Shown: positions 9,035 to 18,517, counted from the first letter of the stretch. The stretch: 64,000 nt of DNA from Arthrobacter sp. fls2-241-R2A-200 (GCF_030209745.1 NZ_JARVRJ010000001.1:124001-188000); one strand, 5' to 3'. The notes: generated by a model from the sequence alone, not told the origin. Numbers and translations: made by a program.

Positions 9035-9826
9035 ATGAAACTGGAAATCGCCGTGGTGAGCGCTACCGGAGCAGGGACTGCCGCATCAGAGGGCGCAGAC
9101 CGGGTTGAGCTCTGCAGCAGCCTGGAACTTGGCGGAATTACCCCGAGCCAAGGGTTGATGGAGGCCAGCCTCGAACACGTCGATGGGCGGTTGGAGATCC
9201 ATGCCTTGATCCGGTGCAGGCCCGGGGACTTCCGGTATTCCGCCTCGGATGTTGACACGATGGTCCACGAGACCCGTCACTTGCTGGCCCAAGGTGCCCA
9301 TGGCGTGGTGTTTGGGGCACTGAGCGGCGAAGGGGACGTGGACCTCACAGCGACACGACGACTGGTGGATGCAGCGCGGGAGGCAAACCCGGACGCGCAG
9401 CTGACATTCCACCGGGCCATTGACCAAGCCAGGGACCCGCTTGCCGTGTTGGATGAGTTGCTGGCACTGGGGTTCACCAGGGTGCTGACGTCAGGGCATG
9501 AACCCAGTGCAGGTGCCGGCTTGCCCACCTTGGAGCGAATGGTTCAGCGCGCACATGGTGATGCGGAAATCATGGCCGGCGGCGGCCTGACACTGGAAGA
9601 TATTCCGGCCATGCATGCCGCTGGCCTCGCAGCCGTCCACCTTTCAGCCAAGAAAGTGGTCTCCTCGCGGGCCGATTCTTCCGCCAGGGCCGATTCCTCC
9701 CCACATACAGGGAAGCCCATCGACGTCGGCAGTCACCGCTGGGATCCGACGGCATATACGGTCACCGACCGCCCGACCGTCCGCTCGGCGCGGGCGATTG
9801 TGAACGCCTTGCTGGTGCAACAGTGA
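9035..9826 (+). CDS. cutC: CutC family protein (copper homeostasis protein CutC-like)
   Basis: The 263-residue TIM-barrel protein has the CutC hallmarks. The N-terminal strand leads into EGADRVELCSSLELGGITPS, then IHALIRCRPGDFRYS, then HGVVFGALSGEGDVD and TFHRAIDQ. The length is close to the family norm of about 250. CutC was linked to copper tolerance in E. coli, but its biochemical activity is poorly established, so the copper role should be treated as a family label. A low-complexity insert (SSRADSSARADSSPH, about residues 211-225) interrupts the C-terminal part. The next gene begins in its stop codon (TGATG), suggesting coupled expression. Confidence 0.85.
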   Translation: MKLEIAVVSATGAGTAASEGADRVELCSSLELGGITPSQGLMEASLEHVDGRLEIHALIRCRPGDFRYSASDVDTMVHETRHLLAQGAHGVVFGALSGEGDVDLTATRRLVDAAREANPDAQLTFHRAIDQARDPLAVLDELLALGFTRVLTSGHEPSAGAGLPTLERMVQRAHGDAEIMAGGGLTLEDIPAMHAAGLAAVHLSAKKVVSSRADSSARADSSPHTGKPIDVGSHRWDPTAYTVTDRPTVRSARAIVNALLVQQ

Positions 9827-11832
9827 TGCGGACGCCTACCACTCCAGCCACGGCACGGGTAGAGCCCTCCAACCTCACTGTCACCACCATTTCGCTCACC
9901 ATGGCGGACGTGGGACGGTCGAATCCGTTGCCCCCTGTGGCATCGGAGCTCCAGCAGTCCTACCTGGTGGGCGCCGGCGTCCCGGAAGAACTTCAGGCTT
10001 CAACCAGATACGGCGGGGTGCCCAACGTCTACCCTTATCTGACGCAGGATAGCTACACCCGGGAAGCCACGCCCCGTGAGGTGACCGCCGTCGTTCTTGA
10101 AAACAGCAAGCTCAAGGTGACGGTGTTGCCATCACTGGGCGGCAGAATATGGGAGTTGTTCGACAAAACGGCCGGTAAGCACCTTTTGCATACGCACCAC
10201 TCGCCTCAAGTGGCCAACTTGGCGCTCCGGAACGCATGGTTTGCCGGCGGCCTGGAGTGGAATATCGGAACTCGGGGTCATTCACCCACCACGTGCGATC
10301 CGCTCCACGCTGCAATCGTCCACACCCCTGACGGAAAGCACATCCTGAGGTTGTGGGAGTATGAGCGGTTGCGTGAAGTGGTGTTCCAAGTGGACTTGTG
10401 GCTTCCCACGAACTCGGAGGTCCTGCTCGCGGCGGTGCGGATACGGAACCCGAATGATCACGAGGTTCCCATGTATTGGTGGAGCAATGCTGCGATCCCG
10501 GAGACGGACAGGAGCCGCGTGATCGCGCCTGCCGATGAAGCCTTTGGCAGCGACTACGCCGCTGCCATCACCCGTGTCCGCCCCACCGATCATGAAGGCT
10601 ACGATGCCACCTGGTTGGTCAACAACCCACACGCCGCCGACTACTTCTTCGACATTGAGGGTTCGCAGCGGCGCTGGATCGTCGCAGCAGATGACGACGG
10701 CGACGGCTTGGCCATAATGTCGACAGGCATGTTGCGCGGCAGGAAGCTTTTTGTCTGGGGGCAGGGCCCTGGCGGTAAGCGCTGGCAGGAATGGCTCAGC
10801 CCCGGTGCTGGTCCCTATGCCGAAATCCAAGCGGGGCTCGCCCAAACACAATTCGAACACCTGGCTATGCCGGCCGGCGCCGAATGGGCGTGGGTGGAGG
10901 CCTACGGGAACGGCCACCTGGATCCGGAAACCTCACATGGCGTGGACTGGGATGCTGCGGTGGCGCATGCGGGTGAACGTCTCGAGCACCTGATGCCGCA
11001 GGCATACCTTGACGAGGCGCTCCCGGCGGCACTGCGGGACGGCGACGTGCCGCCGTCGAAAATGTTGTCGGTGGGAAGCGGCTGGGGCGTGGTGGAGCGG
11101 GCCCGCCGCCGGAAGACCGGCCGGGCGTGGATTGACGAGTCGGGCACGCCGTTCGTGAATGAGAGTGTGACCGGAGAGCAGCGCCCGTGGCTCGAGCTCC
11201 TCTCGGGGAAGGAGTTCGGCGAACGGCCGGACGTTGATGAACCAAGCTTTGTTGCCGGGGCTGATTGGGAGGAATTGCTGGCCAGCGCCGGCAACCAAGA
11301 CAGCCCGGAAGCACAGTTTCACGTGGCCACCATGAAGCACGCGCGGCAGGAGCTGGCGGGCGCAATGGACGGGTATCGCGCGGTATTGGCGAACCGGCAC
11401 GCCCGGGCCCGCACCACGGCACTCGCACACCGGGGATTGGGCCTGGCGATGATTGCTGCCAGTTTGGAGGGGCCGGAGGGTTTGGACGGGATGGAGGGGT
11501 TGGTCGAGCTCGTCAAGGGCGTCGAGGCGCACCCCTCACCGCTGCCACTGTTGATCGAAGCAATGACGCTGTGTATTCGCCACGGACACCCTCAGGCTGC
11601 CCTGGAACTGTTGGAGAAGAGCCCTGGGGCGGTGGCCGCCGTCGGGCGTTTGAAGTTCCTGAAAGCCGCGGCCCTTGCCGGGATCGGTGACGACGCCGGT
11701 GCTGCTGCCATACTGCGTGGGGGCGTCGAGATTCCGGACCTGCGCGAAGGCGAGGATGCGATCGCGCACCTTTGGGAACGGGTATGTCCGGGCGAGCCCG
11801 TGCCCGAAAACTACACGTTCGGGATGCGCTGA
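9826..11832 (+). CDS. DUF5107 domain protein with TPR-like C-terminus
   Basis: This protein of about 668 residues begins with a beta-rich DUF5107 domain (about 20-330), resembling aldose-epimerase-like or glycosidase-associated beta-sandwiches. Visible motifs include VTVLPSLGGRIWELFDK and GGLEWNIGTRGHSP, with aromatic and His residues typical of carbohydrate-binding faces. The C-terminal third is helical and TPR-like (HVATMKHARQELAGAMDGYRA; ALELLEKSPGA). The family occurs near sugar-processing genes, but its reaction is not known to me. GTG 9823 and ATG 9826 are both in frame; the ATG, overlapping the cutC stop by one base, is preferred. It is probably the last gene of the cutC operon. Confidence 0.8.
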   Translation: MRTPTTPATARVEPSNLTVTTISLTMADVGRSNPLPPVASELQQSYLVGAGVPEELQASTRYGGVPNVYPYLTQDSYTREATPREVTAVVLENSKLKVTVLPSLGGRIWELFDKTAGKHLLHTHHSPQVANLALRNAWFAGGLEWNIGTRGHSPTTCDPLHAAIVHTPDGKHILRLWEYERLREVVFQVDLWLPTNSEVLLAAVRIRNPNDHEVPMYWWSNAAIPETDRSRVIAPADEAFGSDYAAAITRVRPTDHEGYDATWLVNNPHAADYFFDIEGSQRRWIVAADDDGDGLAIMSTGMLRGRKLFVWGQGPGGKRWQEWLSPGAGPYAEIQAGLAQTQFEHLAMPAGAEWAWVEAYGNGHLDPETSHGVDWDAAVAHAGERLEHLMPQAYLDEALPAALRDGDVPPSKMLSVGSGWGVVERARRRKTGRAWIDESGTPFVNESVTGEQRPWLELLSGKEFGERPDVDEPSFVAGADWEELLASAGNQDSPEAQFHVATMKHARQELAGAMDGYRAVLANRHARARTTALAHRGLGLAMIAASLEGPEGLDGMEGLVELVKGVEAHPSPLPLLIEAMTLCIRHGHPQAALELLEKSPGAVAAVGRLKFLKAAALAGIGDDAGAAAILRGGVEIPDLREGEDAIAHLWERVCPGEPVPENYTFGMR

Positions 11833-11846
11833 GGGAACGCCCTCAG
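11829..11846 (+). terminator. Short hairpin at the end of the DUF5107 gene
   Basis: CTGAGGG (11829-11835) pairs with CCCTCAG (11840-11846) around the loop AACG and is followed by AAAA. It overlaps the stop codon. There is no T-run, so termination is only possible, not clear. Confidence 0.35.
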
Positions 11847-11939
11847 AAAACCGGAGTAAGGAAGAAAGCTGCCCTGCCGGGCTCGTGAGCCTGTGGATAG
11901 CCGGATGCTTGGGTAAGCCAAACAAGGTAAGTTGTCAGG

Positions 11940-14171
11940 GTGACTCCCACCGCCAAACCTGACCTTGACCGCGCCCCCGGGATCTCCAAGGAGATCGAGG
12001 ATGCAGCGTGGTTTGTGCTCGGTCCTGCGCTGCAGGGAAAACCTTCGGCGTTGGACGGCAGCACTCTGACGTGGACGGCCGAAGCCGCCGCGGAGTTACT
12101 CGAACGGCTGGAACGCGGGGTCGGGGATTCCAAAGCGCCCATGATGACCAACCTGCGCCAAAACCTGGAAGGCGCGTCCCGCGAGGCCAAGCTCCTGGCA
12201 GTGGAGTTGCTGTTCCTGCAGTCCTTGCCGCTGGCCCACGAGGTCAAGTCCCTCAGGGTGAAGCGGGCACGCGTCGCCGAGGCTGCGTCCTGGGTGGAGC
12301 CGCCAATTGAGCTTCCCGAGGAACTCTACGAAGGCTTGACGGACCACGGCGTCATCCGGGACCGCACCGCGGAGTTCAACTGGACCATCTGGGACCACCT
12401 GATGTGGCTTTGCCGCTTCGTCATCCATCTGGACACCCAAAGCACCGCAACCATCAACAAGGCCCTCGCGGACCCCCTGAAGTTCCACGAACTCGCCGCC
12501 GGCACCCCCGAGGACCAGCCCGCCCTGCGGCGCAGCATCGAGTATCTGGTGTGGCCCAGTTACTTTGAGCCGGTGGTGGCGGACGTTGAGCGCCAAGAGA
12601 TCCGGGACGCTTTTGCCTCGCTGGTCGGCGGGGCCAAGGGTGACTCGGATGAGGACATTACCGCGGACATCCACAGGATCCGGCTGCACCTTGACGAGCA
12701 GGCCGGCCAGCGGATCGATTGGTACGACAGGCAGTTGGTCAGCCAGTGGCGCAAAGTAGGCGATCCCGGCCGCCGGTCCTGGCTTCTTCGGACCCACCAC
12801 GACAACGCCGAGTTGCTCGCCGCCTGGGCAGCCGAGGAGAAGGCAACCCTGGACGTGGAACACCTGCGCTCGCTGTCGGCCGGTGTGACCGCCGGCGTGG
12901 TGCAACGTGCCGTTGACGAGGATTACAAGCACTTGGGTTACGTGGAGAGGGAGGACACCAAGACCGCGGTTTTCGCCTTCCTCACCGTCATGAAACCAGG
13001 GGACCTCACGCTGTACCAGCACGCCGGCCGCGTCCGCGTGGGCGTTGTGTTGGGCGAGCCGGAACACCAGGAGGACAACCGCGGCATCCGCCGCAAGGTC
13101 CGCTGGTTCGAGGACAGCTATGCCATCTCCGAACTCCCTCGCCACGCACAGAGGCAGCTCTCCACTCCGGGCATCATCGTGGACGTTACCCGGGTCATCC
13201 AGGCCCTGCAGGAACTGCTTCCTGTCGAGGCCGAAACCGACGGCGAGGAAGAGGTCCCGCCCACCGCCGTCGTCGAGGTTGTCCAGCAGGGTTTCCGTCC
13301 CCTGACGGAGGCGTTCGCCGAGTCCCTCCACATGGACCTGGAGCCCTTGCAGGAGATTGCGGAACTCCTTGAAGAGAACCGGCAGCTGGTCCTTTATGGT
13401 CCTCCCGGTACCGGAAAAACGTACTTGGCCAAGCACCTCGCGGCCGAGCTCGCGGGGGACAGCACCGATGAGCGTGTGAAGCTGGTGCAGTTCCATCCGT
13501 CTTACGCCTATGAGGATTTCTTCGAGGGTTACCGACCCGACCAGACCGACGACGGCCAGGTTTCCTTCAAGCTCGTTGCGGGCCCGCTTCGCCGCCTCGC
13601 GGAGGAGGCAGCCAAGCCGGAGAACGCGCACAAGCCCTACTTCCTGATCATCGACGAGATGAACCGGGCAAACCTGGCAAAAGTCTTCGGTGAGCTGTAC
13701 TTCCTCCTTGAATACCGGGACGATCGCATCTACCTGCAGTACAGTCCCAACGAGCCCTTCAGCTTGCCGGACAACCTGTACATCATCGGCACCATGAACA
13801 CCGCGGACCGATCCATTGCCATGATGGACGCCGCCATCCGCCGTCGCTTCGCCTTCATTGAACTCCATCCCAAAGTGGAACCGGTCCGGGGTTCCCTGCG
13901 CCGGTTCCTGCAGGCCCGCGGACTGGACACCCTCAACGCCGATCTCTTGGATGCGCTGAACGATGCCATCGATGATTGGGACCGCGACCTCATGATTGGG
14001 CCGTCCTATTTCATGAAGAACGCCGCGCAAAACCCCACAGGCTTGCGGCGGATCTGGAAATACGAGCTCATGCCGCTGCTCGAGGAGCACTATCACGGAC
14101 AGTTGAACCGGGCGCAGTTGGAAGAACGCTTCGGCCTTGACCAGTTGCTGGGACGACTTGCGGCCCGCTGA
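11940..14171 (+). CDS. McrB-like AAA+ GTPase/ATPase of a type IV restriction system
   Basis: The 743-residue protein has a C-terminal McrB-class AAA+ domain: Walker A GPPGTGKT near 488, Walker B FLIIDEMNRAN near 567, and the MoxR/McrB sensor motif GTMNTADRS near 616 followed by RRRFAFIEL. McrB hydrolyses GTP to drive DNA translocation and activates the McrC nuclease at modified cytosines. The N-terminal ~470 residues are the target-recognition half. One stretch (about 345-430; MKPGDLTLYQHAGRVRVGVV then RRKVRWFED) looks like the EVE/PUA-type modified-base readers found in other McrB proteins; this is inferred by eye. The GTG start at 11940 is followed without a gap by the partner mcrC. Confidence 0.88.
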   Translation: MTPTAKPDLDRAPGISKEIEDAAWFVLGPALQGKPSALDGSTLTWTAEAAAELLERLERGVGDSKAPMMTNLRQNLEGASREAKLLAVELLFLQSLPLAHEVKSLRVKRARVAEAASWVEPPIELPEELYEGLTDHGVIRDRTAEFNWTIWDHLMWLCRFVIHLDTQSTATINKALADPLKFHELAAGTPEDQPALRRSIEYLVWPSYFEPVVADVERQEIRDAFASLVGGAKGDSDEDITADIHRIRLHLDEQAGQRIDWYDRQLVSQWRKVGDPGRRSWLLRTHHDNAELLAAWAAEEKATLDVEHLRSLSAGVTAGVVQRAVDEDYKHLGYVEREDTKTAVFAFLTVMKPGDLTLYQHAGRVRVGVVLGEPEHQEDNRGIRRKVRWFEDSYAISELPRHAQRQLSTPGIIVDVTRVIQALQELLPVEAETDGEEEVPPTAVVEVVQQGFRPLTEAFAESLHMDLEPLQEIAELLEENRQLVLYGPPGTGKTYLAKHLAAELAGDSTDERVKLVQFHPSYAYEDFFEGYRPDQTDDGQVSFKLVAGPLRRLAEEAAKPENAHKPYFLIIDEMNRANLAKVFGELYFLLEYRDDRIYLQYSPNEPFSLPDNLYIIGTMNTADRSIAMMDAAIRRRFAFIELHPKVEPVRGSLRRFLQARGLDTLNADLLDALNDAIDDWDRDLMIGPSYFMKNAAQNPTGLRRIWKYELMPLLEEHYHGQLNRAQLEERFGLDQLLGRLAAR

Positions 14172-15420
14172 CCGCCGTCCTACGGGTGCAGCTCCCCGGC
14201 ATGTGGTCATGGACGAGCTTTCCGGCGGCGTGGTGGACAAGGTCGATCCCGAGTCCGCGGCATTCATCAACGCCAGCGGCCTGGCCAAGGTTTCGCCCAT
14301 CGGCATGGGTCTTTACCGCATTGAGCCGGTCGGAAAGGTCGGCTCCGTGCGGACCGCGTCGGTCCAACTTGAGGTTCGGCCCAAGGATCGGCTTGGCCTC
14401 AGCCGATTGCTCTTCCTACTCAGTTACGCCGGGGAGCAAGGATTCGGCGAGCACTTAGTAGAGGCAGCGGAGCACCCGGATTTATGGAGCGCGCTGGCCG
14501 AATCGCTGTCACAGCTGGCTGACAGGGCATTGAGCCGGGGAGTCTTGCAGGGTTATCTGACGGTGGAGGAGTCCCTGCGGAGGGTCAAGGGCCGCATCCG
14601 CATTTCAGACCAAATTTCGCGTCGCCCCGGGATGATGGTCCCGTTGGAAGTCTCCTATGACGAATTCACGGAGGACATCGCTGAGAACCGGATCCTCCGG
14701 GCCGCCCTGGAGCGGATGGGGCAAGTACCCGGAGTTCGTCCTGACGTCCTCAGCCGTTTACGCCAGCTCAAGGGAAAGCTCGACGCCGTCACCCGCCTTC
14801 AGTCCGGCGCACCCCTGCCGCCGTGGCGTGCCAGCCGCATGAACGCGCGGTACCACGCCGTGTTGCGGTTGGCCGAGGTCATCCTGCGGAATGCTTCGGC
14901 TGAGGCCGGAGTCGGCAAACAGCAGACTGCATCGTTCGTGGTGGACATGGGGCAGGTCTTCGAAGAGTTTGTGGGGACGGCCTTGCGCAGTGCCATGAGC
15001 GCCTACCCAGGTGAGATGCGGCTGCAGTACGGGGCCATCCTGAATGAGGCTGTGCGTGACTCGGACCGCCTGACGGTAAGGCCGGATGCGGTACATTTCC
15101 TCGGTGGCCGACCCGTGGTGGTCTACGACACAAAGTACAAGGCAGCCTCCGACGCGGGAGCCTCCGTAAGTGCCGACCACTACCAATTGCTGGCGTACTG
15201 CACAGCGCTCCGGGTACCCACCGCGTGGCTCGTTTACGCGGGGCCCGGGGAGATCAAATTGCGGCGCATCCTTAACACGGACATCGACATCGTGGAGTAC
15301 CCGCTGGACCTGTCTAGGCCGCCGTCGGAGATCCTGGCAGCCCTGGCGGATCTCGCCGAACAGTCGTGGGGCGAGGTAGTCCGCCAAGCGGTAGCAGACC
15401 TCCCCGGGCAGGACGGCTAG
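14158..15420 (+). CDS. McrC-like PD-(D/E)XK nuclease subunit
   Basis: This protein of about 420 residues is the nuclease partner of the upstream McrB. The N-terminal part (LEVRPKDRLGLSRLLFLLSYAG) matches the McrBC 5-methylcytosine restriction family. The C-terminal PD-(D/E)XK core is visible as VRPDAV (about 308), VVYDTKYKA (about 322) and DHYQLLAYC. No unusual interruption is seen. The start is ambiguous: TTG at 14137 or 14158 would overlap mcrB, while GTG 14200 and ATG 14209 lie downstream. TTG 14158 is taken provisionally. The TAG stop shares the four bases CTAG with the stop of the convergent histidine kinase gene. Confidence 0.82.
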   Translation: MRPADRRPTGAAPRHVVMDELSGGVVDKVDPESAAFINASGLAKVSPIGMGLYRIEPVGKVGSVRTASVQLEVRPKDRLGLSRLLFLLSYAGEQGFGEHLVEAAEHPDLWSALAESLSQLADRALSRGVLQGYLTVEESLRRVKGRIRISDQISRRPGMMVPLEVSYDEFTEDIAENRILRAALERMGQVPGVRPDVLSRLRQLKGKLDAVTRLQSGAPLPPWRASRMNARYHAVLRLAEVILRNASAEAGVGKQQTASFVVDMGQVFEEFVGTALRSAMSAYPGEMRLQYGAILNEAVRDSDRLTVRPDAVHFLGGRPVVVYDTKYKAASDAGASVSADHYQLLAYCTALRVPTAWLVYAGPGEIKLRRILNTDIDIVEYPLDLSRPPSEILAALADLAEQSWGEVVRQAVADLPGQDG

Positions 15421-17087
15421 GCCGGCACCTTCACCGTGAACGTGGTTCCCCGGCCGGGTTGGCTATCAAGGGTGATGGTACCGCCATGGGCCTCGACGAT
15501 TGCCTTGCTGATGGGAAGGCCAAGGCCGACGCCGGGGATGGTGCTGTTGCGCACACCGCCCGCCCGGAAAAACTTGGTGAACGCCTCCGCCTGTTCATCA
15601 TCGGTCATGCCCATCCCGGTGTCACTGACGCGGCAGAAGACGAAGTTCGAGTCCTCCCACGCCGCTACCTCAACGTCGCCGCCGTCGGGGGAGTACTTGA
15701 TGGCATTGGAGACCAGGTTGTCCAGCACTTGTGCCATCCGCGAGGAGTCCACGTGTGCTTCCAGGGCGTCGGGGACGTCCATGGAGAGACGGATGCCGGC
15801 CTTCGCGGCGCGGGGCTCGGCGGATGTGACGCTGCCCCGCACCAGTTCGGCCACGTCCACGGCGTGCGGCTGGATGACGATGTGGCCGGAGCGCACTGAC
15901 AACAGGTCTGAGACGAGGGTCAACAGGCGTTCTGCGTTGCGGCGGACGATGTTCAATTGGGCTTTGGCTGCAGCGTCGAGTCCATGGGGATCATCAAGGA
16001 TGAGCTCAACATAACCCAGGATGGATGTCAGGGGAGTGCGGAACTCATGGGAGACGTTGGCAACAAAATCGTCTTTCGCCGCCAGTGCGTTGACCAGGTC
16101 CGTGACGTCGCTGAAGACCACCACCGAACCTGCGAACTTGCCGCCGTCGTCCGTCATGGGCCGGGCGCTCGCGGTGAAGGCGCGCTGGTCTTTGGCTGTG
16201 CCAATCCAGACCAGCTGATCGGTGAATCGTTCCCCAAGGACCGCTCGCCGCACCGGACGGCGATCTGCCGCCAAGGGTGAGGTCCTGTCCCGATCGAATA
16301 TGAGCAGCTCCGCCTCGGCGGGATTCGGATTCCCTGGTGGGGCGGCCAGGGCATGTGTTTGGCGTTGCCTACGGTTCATGAGGATGTCCTGCCCGTCACT
16401 GTCGACGGCGACGACACCCAACGGGAGTGCCTCCATGACGGTGTTCAGGAGCCGTTCCTGCGTGGTGCTGACATCCAAGGCCTTCTTGAGTGCTGCATCC
16501 TTTTCTTTCAAAGCACGTTGCTGGCGCACCACGCTCAGGGTCAACACGCTGACCGAAATGCCAATGCCAAGCATCAGGATCGGGAACAGAAGGGGTTTGG
16601 TGATGTCTTGCTCGGTAAGGGCGCCGCGGACGAATAGCGGCACCCAAACTATTCCCAGCGGTCCGAGGAATGACATGAAGATTGCGAGCCTGGGGTAAAG
16701 ACCGGACGCGCACAGCCAAATAACCGGCAGAACCACCAGGACACTGAGGCCGGTAATGGAATCCACCGACCCTTCGCGGGCGAATCCTATGGAGACCATG
16801 TCCAGGATCGGGATCGAAAGGAAGCTCGCATAGGGCAGGCGGTCCCATGGCAACAGCACGCAAAGGGCCAGGAGGATCGTCTGACTTAGCAGGTAGATGA
16901 CGAACAGTTCATTATCCAGCGTGGCGGGGAAATACAGCCATACCAAAATGGCGGAAATACACACACAAACGGACAACGGCAATTGGCTGAGGACCACCCG
17001 TATCCGGAGCGAATGTTCGTGGAATGAGCGCTCGAACACCAAGAGTTTCTTCTTCTCGCTCATGTCCCACGGTGAGGGGTGGGTCAT
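15417..17087 (-). CDS. Membrane sensor histidine kinase (PAS, HisKA, HATPase)
   Basis: The 556-residue kinase has five or six hydrophobic segments within residues 30-200. A short coiled coil follows (QQRALKEKDAALKKAL), then a PAS-like domain (about 220-335; LPLGVVAVDSDGQDILMN). The phospho-accepting H-box is SHEFRTPLTSILGY near 345. The ATPase domain has N-box VLDNLVSNAIKYSP, G1 VSDTGMGM and G2 VGLGLPISKAIVEAHGG. It autophosphorylates and passes phosphate to the divergently encoded response regulator 100 bp away. ATG 17063 is an alternative start. The many TM helices without a large external loop suggest sensing at or inside the membrane. Confidence 0.9.
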   Translation of the reverse strand: MTHPSPWDMSEKKKLLVFERSFHEHSLRIRVVLSQLPLSVCVCISAILVWLYFPATLDNELFVIYLLSQTILLALCVLLPWDRLPYASFLSIPILDMVSIGFAREGSVDSITGLSVLVVLPVIWLCASGLYPRLAIFMSFLGPLGIVWVPLFVRGALTEQDITKPLLFPILMLGIGISVSVLTLSVVRQQRALKEKDAALKKALDVSTTQERLLNTVMEALPLGVVAVDSDGQDILMNRRQRQTHALAAPPGNPNPAEAELLIFDRDRTSPLAADRRPVRRAVLGERFTDQLVWIGTAKDQRAFTASARPMTDDGGKFAGSVVVFSDVTDLVNALAAKDDFVANVSHEFRTPLTSILGYVELILDDPHGLDAAAKAQLNIVRRNAERLLTLVSDLLSVRSGHIVIQPHAVDVAELVRGSVTSAEPRAAKAGIRLSMDVPDALEAHVDSSRMAQVLDNLVSNAIKYSPDGGDVEVAAWEDSNFVFCRVSDTGMGMTDDEQAEAFTKFFRAGGVRNSTIPGVGLGLPISKAIVEAHGGTITLDSQPGRGTTFTVKVPA

Positions 17088-17186
17088 GGCAGGACCACAA
17101 AGGTTGCAGAAGAAGTTCGATTCATGAGATTAGCCTAACCATAATGGATATACTGCTGAGGTTATCGAATGGGGCTGAGGGGCGCG

Positions 17187-17933
17187 ATGAGTGAAGCACG
17201 TGTGGGGCTGGTTATTGAAGATGACCAGGATATTCGCGAGTTGGTTCGCGTCGTCCTATCCCAGGCAGGGTTTGACGTGCACGTCGCGTCCACCGGATCT
17301 GCCGGCGTGACCTCCGCCCGGGAGCTGAACCCCGACGTTATCACCTTGGACCTCGGACTGCCGGACATCGATGGATTCGAAGTCGCCCGCCAGATTCGCA
17401 AATCCTCCGACGCGTACATCATCATGCTCACCGCGCGCGCCGAGGAGTTGGACACCTTGATGGGCCTGGAAGCAGGCGGCGACGACTACCTCACCAAGCC
17501 GTTCCGCCCGCGCGAGTTGCGCGCCCGCGTGGAGGCCATGATGCGCAGGCCGCGTGCGTCGTCGGAGTCCAAGCCAGTGACGGAAGAACTGCCGGATCCG
17601 GAGATAACGCACAACGGCTTGGCCGTTTCCGCCGGCTCGCGCACCGCAGTACTGAACGGCAGGGAGCTCAAGCTCACCCGCACCGAATTCGACCTCCTCC
17701 TCGCATTGCTTGAAACCGGCAGGATCGTGCGGACCAAGGCGGATCTGGCGCGTCGCCTGCGGAACGAACAGTACGACGTCGGAAGTTACGTCAGCGATGC
17801 CGACGAGCGTGCCGTTGAGGTGCACATGGGGAATTTGCGCAAGAAGCTCGGGGACAGTATCCAGACTCCCCACTGGCTGGAAACAGTCCGAGGTGTTGGC
17901 TACAGGCTGGCCCCGTCTGCCAGCAACAATTAG
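17187..17933 (+). CDS. OmpR/PhoB-type response regulator
   Basis: The 248-residue protein has an N-terminal receiver domain with the acidic pair in IEDDQD, the phospho-acceptor Asp in VITLDLGLPDIDG, the Thr in MLTARA and the Lys in LTKPFRPREL. A C-terminal winged helix (about 150-245; LTRTEFDLLLALLETGR, EVHMGNLRKKLGD, VRGVGYRL) binds DNA. ATG 17187 is chosen for the GAGGGG ribosome-binding site just before it; an upstream in-frame ATG at 17169 is less likely. It is divergent from the histidine kinase gene and is its expected partner. An Hpt-like protein is encoded convergently 24 bp downstream. Confidence 0.9.
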   Translation: MSEARVGLVIEDDQDIRELVRVVLSQAGFDVHVASTGSAGVTSARELNPDVITLDLGLPDIDGFEVARQIRKSSDAYIIMLTARAEELDTLMGLEAGGDDYLTKPFRPRELRARVEAMMRRPRASSESKPVTEELPDPEITHNGLAVSAGSRTAVLNGRELKLTRTEFDLLLALLETGRIVRTKADLARRLRNEQYDVGSYVSDADERAVEVHMGNLRKKLGDSIQTPHWLETVRGVGYRLAPSASNN

Positions 17934-17957
17934 GCGGCCAACAACAAATACGCGGCC

Positions 17958-18338
17958 TTAGGATAGCGGTGTCTCGAGCTCGTAAATCGTGCCGAAGACA
18001 AAGTGCTCCATTTCGGTGACCTGCAGCTTGAGCTCGCTCAGGTGTTGGCCGCTGGGCAGCAATCGGAGCCTGATTTCCATCTCGGTGGCGAGGCGGTTCA
18101 TGCAGATAGCGCCCACCATGGCGCTGGATGTCTTCAGGCTCAGTACGGCGTCCATGGCATCTTCCATGTCCAGGTTTTCCAAGGCGCGATGAAGGCGCGA
18201 TACCCGCCACGGCAGAAGCGCAACGTAATTGCGGACGAAGGCAAGGATGATGCCCTGATCGCCTCCCAACTCCGCTTGAAGTTCTGTCAGGACGGTATGG
18301 TCCACCAAGGAATCGGTGCACTCGTCATACTCAGACAC
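17958..18338 (-). CDS. Hpt-domain-like protein lacking the phosphorylatable histidine
   Basis: This 126-residue all-helical protein resembles a single Hpt (histidine phosphotransfer) domain: FVRNYVALLPWRVSRLHRAL, then DAVLSLKTSSAMVGA, then LATEMEIRLR. In active Hpt domains the core reads like AHSLKGSSANVGA. Here the residue at the His position is Leu (AVLSLKTSS), so phosphoryl relay is unlikely. The GTG start at 18338 follows a strong GGAGGAG site. It lies tail-to-tail with the response regulator, which fits a regulatory role in that system, for example as a binding decoy, but this is inference. It could also have an unrelated scaffold function. Confidence 0.75.
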   Translation of the reverse strand: MSEYDECTDSLVDHTVLTELQAELGGDQGIILAFVRNYVALLPWRVSRLHRALENLDMEDAMDAVLSLKTSSAMVGAICMNRLATEMEIRLRLLPSGQHLSELKLQVTEMEHFVFGTIYELETPLS

Positions 18339-18517
18339 CAGACTCCTCCCGCCCCGAAACAATAGATTCACGCTTCAACAGTAGGACTCGTGGAAGTGCC
18401 CGCAGGCCATCCAAGCAAAGATTGATCCAATCTTGAGCGGACTCAGAGGCAGACTTGATCCCCCTCTCCGAGAGTGGAAATCAACCGAAGAATGGTCACT
18501 GATTGGGGAGCACAGGC

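Noticed and set aside
12096..14306. A 736-codon open frame opposite mcrB
   Set aside because: It is the reverse shadow of a high-GC gene, has no recognisable domain, and the plus-strand McrB motifs are unambiguous.
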